Shown here piece by piece: positions 61,413-64,000 of a DNA stretch of 64,000 nucleotides (positions are counted from its first letter, which is position 1; each line of letters opens with the position of its first letter). The notes below the pieces were generated by a model. It saw nothing but the letters and a program-made list of their open reading frames with translations, was not told the DNA's origin and searched no databases. The translations under genes were made by a program, and so were the position numbers. This DNA comes from Escarpia spicata (taxonomy: Eukaryota > Annelida > Polychaeta > Sabellida > Siboglinidae): NCBI GenBank assembly GCA_963995525.1, contig OZ023214.1, forward strand, positions 55,308,839 through 55,372,838, in the 5' to 3' direction.

Positions 61413-63200
61413 TCACAGAAATGTGTTTTTCCATGTTAATTGATTATCTATCAAAACTCCTAAAAAATGTGTTAATTCAACCTTATTTATTTTTTCCTTA
61501 CTTATTTGTATAGAGACACGTGTCTTTATAATACGATTACCAAATAATATATCATTTATTTTAATATATTGAGAGAGAACCTGTTTACTGCAAATCACTG
61601 TACCTTTTCCAATTCAATAGTTGTCAACCAGACAAGTTCATTTATATCACTATTACTGTAGAACATGTTCTATTACTCTAGAACATGTTGGTATCATCAG
61701 CAAATAAGAAGAACTTAAAGATGTTTGAAACATTACAAATATCGTTTATGTACAAAATAAACAACTGTGGACCTAAAACAGATCCCTGTGGGACACCACA
61801 AGATATTTTGAATATTTCTGAGTCACAGTTATCATAGCGAACAAACTGACTTCTGTTTTTCAAGTAACTCATAATCCATTGATGTGCAACACCACGAATA
61901 CCATAAAAATATAATTGTTTTGCCAATATATAATGGTTAACCATATCAATTGTTTTCTTAAGGTCAACAAATATGACAATGGCATATTTATTATTATCAA
62001 GAGAATTTGTAATTTCTTCGACCAATTCTATTAAGGCATGAGGTGTTGACATGCTTGATTTAAATCCATATTGACTAGGACTGAGTATATTATACTTATT
62101 TAGAAAACTATCTAACACGTCACTGTATAATTTATCCAGTATTTTTGAGAACTGGGGCAACAAAGAAATAAGTTTGTAATTTGTTGTAAATACACCCTTA
62201 TCACCAGACTTAAATAGTGGAATGACTTTAGCTGTTTTCGTTTGATTAGGAAATATTCCAGTGATAAAGGAAACATTACATATGTGCTTCAACGGTTTTA
62301 CAATGTGAGCAATTATGATCTTAATCATGCTCATGTATAAATAATTAAAATCTGTTGACATTGTACCCTTAACATTTTGAACAGTTCTGATAATGTCTTG
62401 ATCATCAACAGGACTTAGAAACATACGTTTATCAAGTTCCTTTCCCAAATAGTCAAATATATCTACATTATCTTTAGGAAGGTTATTTGTTTTGCAAGAT
62501 TGGGTCCAACATTTGTAAACAAATTATTAAATCCATTTGCAATTTCCTTCTTTTCATGTATCTCTTTGTTATTGTTCATAACATAGGCAGGGTATGTTGG
62601 AGTACTGAGTTGTTTGTTGATTACCCTATTTAGAATTTTCCAGACGCCCTTTATATTATGTTTTTATTTCTCCAACATTGCGCTGTAATATGCTTTTTCA
62701 GCGAACCTTAATATAGATGTTAATTTATTTTTATAATGTTTGTATTTTAGTTCATCTTCATGTGAGCGGGATGTAACAAATGCTTTGTAAAGCTTCTTCT
62801 TTTTGGCAAAAGAACATTTCAAACCTTTAGGGAACCAAGGTTTCTTATAAATTTCACTTTAAAAAAAAGTTGTTATAGGACAATGCTTGTTGAACAGGCC
62901 TATAAATTTGTATAAAAATAGATCATACGCCTGATTTACATCACGTAAGTTCAAAATATCATCCCATAGTTCTGTGAGAGTGAACTTAAGTTGTCTTGGC
63001 GCAATGCATATGTAATTATTTGGTTCATGCCCCGGTTAGCGAGAGTCTCAATAAAATGCCGTGCGTCAGGATCTGATATAATGTCAAAATGGAAGTGTTC
63101 AGATCGCCGGTAATAACGGTCTCATGCGGGTCCAGCATCACCGTGTCCAAGTGTCTGACCACTGCTCGAAGAAATCAGACTTTGTGAAGGCCAACATAAA
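61413..63200 (-). pseudogene. Minus-strand LINE: endonuclease end, linker and RT
   Basis: Read from right to left: SDFFEQWSD and VITGDLN (63,190-63,100), then with a shift FDIISDPDARHFIETLANRG, which is the end of an APE endonuclease. A linker follows, with KPWFPKGLKCSFAKKKKLYK, KYKHYKNKLTSILRFAEKAY and GVWKILNRVINKQLS (62,860-62,600). The RT (62,448 to 61,678) has TAKVIPLFKSGDKG, NYKLISLLPQFSKILDKL, PSQYGFKSSMSTPHALIELV, motif A IFVDLKKTIDMVNH (the second acidic residue shifted in context), motif B CGVPQGSVLGPQLF and motif C FLFADDTNMF. Past a break, 61,598-61,413 holds the tail with ELTHFLGVLIDNQLTWK. It has frameshifts and stops throughout. It abuts and truncates the plus-strand LINE at about 61,400. 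Confidence 0.8.
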
Positions 63201-63239
63201 ATTACATGTAACAAATACACACATAAAAAAAGTAAATAA

Positions 63240-63255
63240 ACACACACGCACACGC

Positions 63256-63326
<71 letters not shown>
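63240..63326. repeat. (CA)n microsatellite, about 87 bp
   Basis: A CACACACGCACACGCACACG lead is followed by an uninterrupted CA run to 63,326. The open frames across it are artefacts. It lies near the 5' limit of the minus-strand LINE. Confidence 0.97.
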
Positions 63327-63328
<2 letters not shown>

Positions 63329-64000
63329 AATTCGTAATACACAGTGGCACAAAATGCCAATGATAGTCCCCCATTACACAACACTTATTATATGGGGCAA
63401 AACCGATAACGACTATGATTGACAATCCATTTAACTTGTAATATACTGTGGTTAAACCCATTGTTATCATTAACAATAGGGCCAACTCTTATACATATTT
63501 GTCTATGATTGTATTCAATTAATAGATACAGTAAGTCATAATGTTTATTTAATGTATATTATTTTATGTATACTATATAGTAACAAATACAAATAAAGTT
63601 TTATTCTGTAATTTTAAACATAAAAAAAGCTGGTGTATACATATTAAATACATAAAGAGTAGGCCCTATATCAAAATAATTTATAACGATACGAAATAAT
63701 TTATCAACAATATACAAGTAACATACTCAGAACTCAAGAATAGTTTTTAATAAAATTGTCATCAAGGAATACCCCAGTTGTGACATACAAAATTAAAGCA
63801 AGTCATGTGTAATATAATTTTACAAACAAATAATACTAATAATTCAATAAATGAATTCAAACATAAATTATCATAAATTATAATCATGTAACCAACACAC
63901 AATAATGTATATGCTAAATAGAGTATCATTAAGCTAAAATAATAATATTAATATAAACATCAATCACTTACATTAAACATGGCAGCAATGAATTACTCAG
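63327..64000. other. AT-rich end of window
   Basis: I see no gene, array or transposon domain here. Composition is strongly AT with short poly(A) and AATAA runs. Confidence 0.5.

Noticed and set aside
63124..63485. Open frames of Val-Cys or His-Thr repeats
   Set aside because: They are translations of the (CA)n microsatellite.

Overview
The window is AT-rich eukaryotic DNA, most likely from a marine or other aquatic invertebrate. The evidence is several metazoan-type non-LTR retrotransposons (LINEs) of the CR1/L2/jockey, RTE and related groups, very large satellite arrays, and a multi-copy GCDTVSAF-type gene family that I know mainly from cnidarians and molluscs. Species cannot be read from the sequence. 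I see no intact host gene, no tRNA or rRNA gene that passes inspection, and no bacterial-style operon. It reads as a heterochromatin-like region made of transposon debris and tandem repeats.

Layout. Positions 1-12,377 hold low-copy AT-rich DNA with a broken GCDTVSAF-family gene (minus, 152-985), a 29-bp minisatellite (2,259-2,505), an RTE-type endonuclease relic (about 4,519-4,875), and a decayed LINE with ORF1 (8,232-8,955) and reverse transcriptase (about 9,880-10,965) pieces. Positions 12,378-15,391 hold a CR1-like LINE: ORF1 with a PHD-like finger and an SGNH/GDSL esterase domain, then an ORF2 endonuclease/RT cut off at its 3' side. ORF1 and ORF2 overlap in the -1 frame, and a T TTA AAC heptamer sits directly before the ORF1 stop.

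Four unrelated satellites follow almost back to back. Satellite 1 is an 11-bp G/T-rich unit (16,736-23,025). Satellite 2 is an AT-rich unit of about 140 bp (23,026-29,405). Satellite 3 is a 43-bp A/C-rich unit (29,864-30,177 and 32,410-45,512). Satellite 4 is a unit of about 335 bp (45,513-58,990). Each carries higher-order or segmental duplications, and LINE pieces sit inside arrays or at their junctions. In satellite 3 an internal LINE fragment with nearly fixed ends recurs, so it has been amplified with the satellite. A 2.5-kb block in satellite 3 and a 3.0-kb block in satellite 4 are recent direct duplications. The second copy of the satellite 4 block is bracketed by 443-bp inverted arms.

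Two LINE copies keep long coding stretches. At 30,179-32,320 a 5'-truncated CR1-like ORF2 has an uninterrupted RT with its catalytic motifs. At 59,972-61,400 the front half of a CR1/L2-like ORF2 carries a 2A-like DVSFNPGP motif ahead of its endonuclease. It is cut off by a minus-strand LINE (61,413-63,200). The window ends in a (CA)n tract and AT-rich DNA with nothing recognisable.

The most interesting items are the putative -1 frameshift site between LINE ORF1 and ORF2, the 2A-like peptide, the capture of a LINE fragment into a satellite higher-order repeat, and the four-satellite mosaic with inverted arms. Long open frames inside the satellites are artefacts of repeat periodicity.
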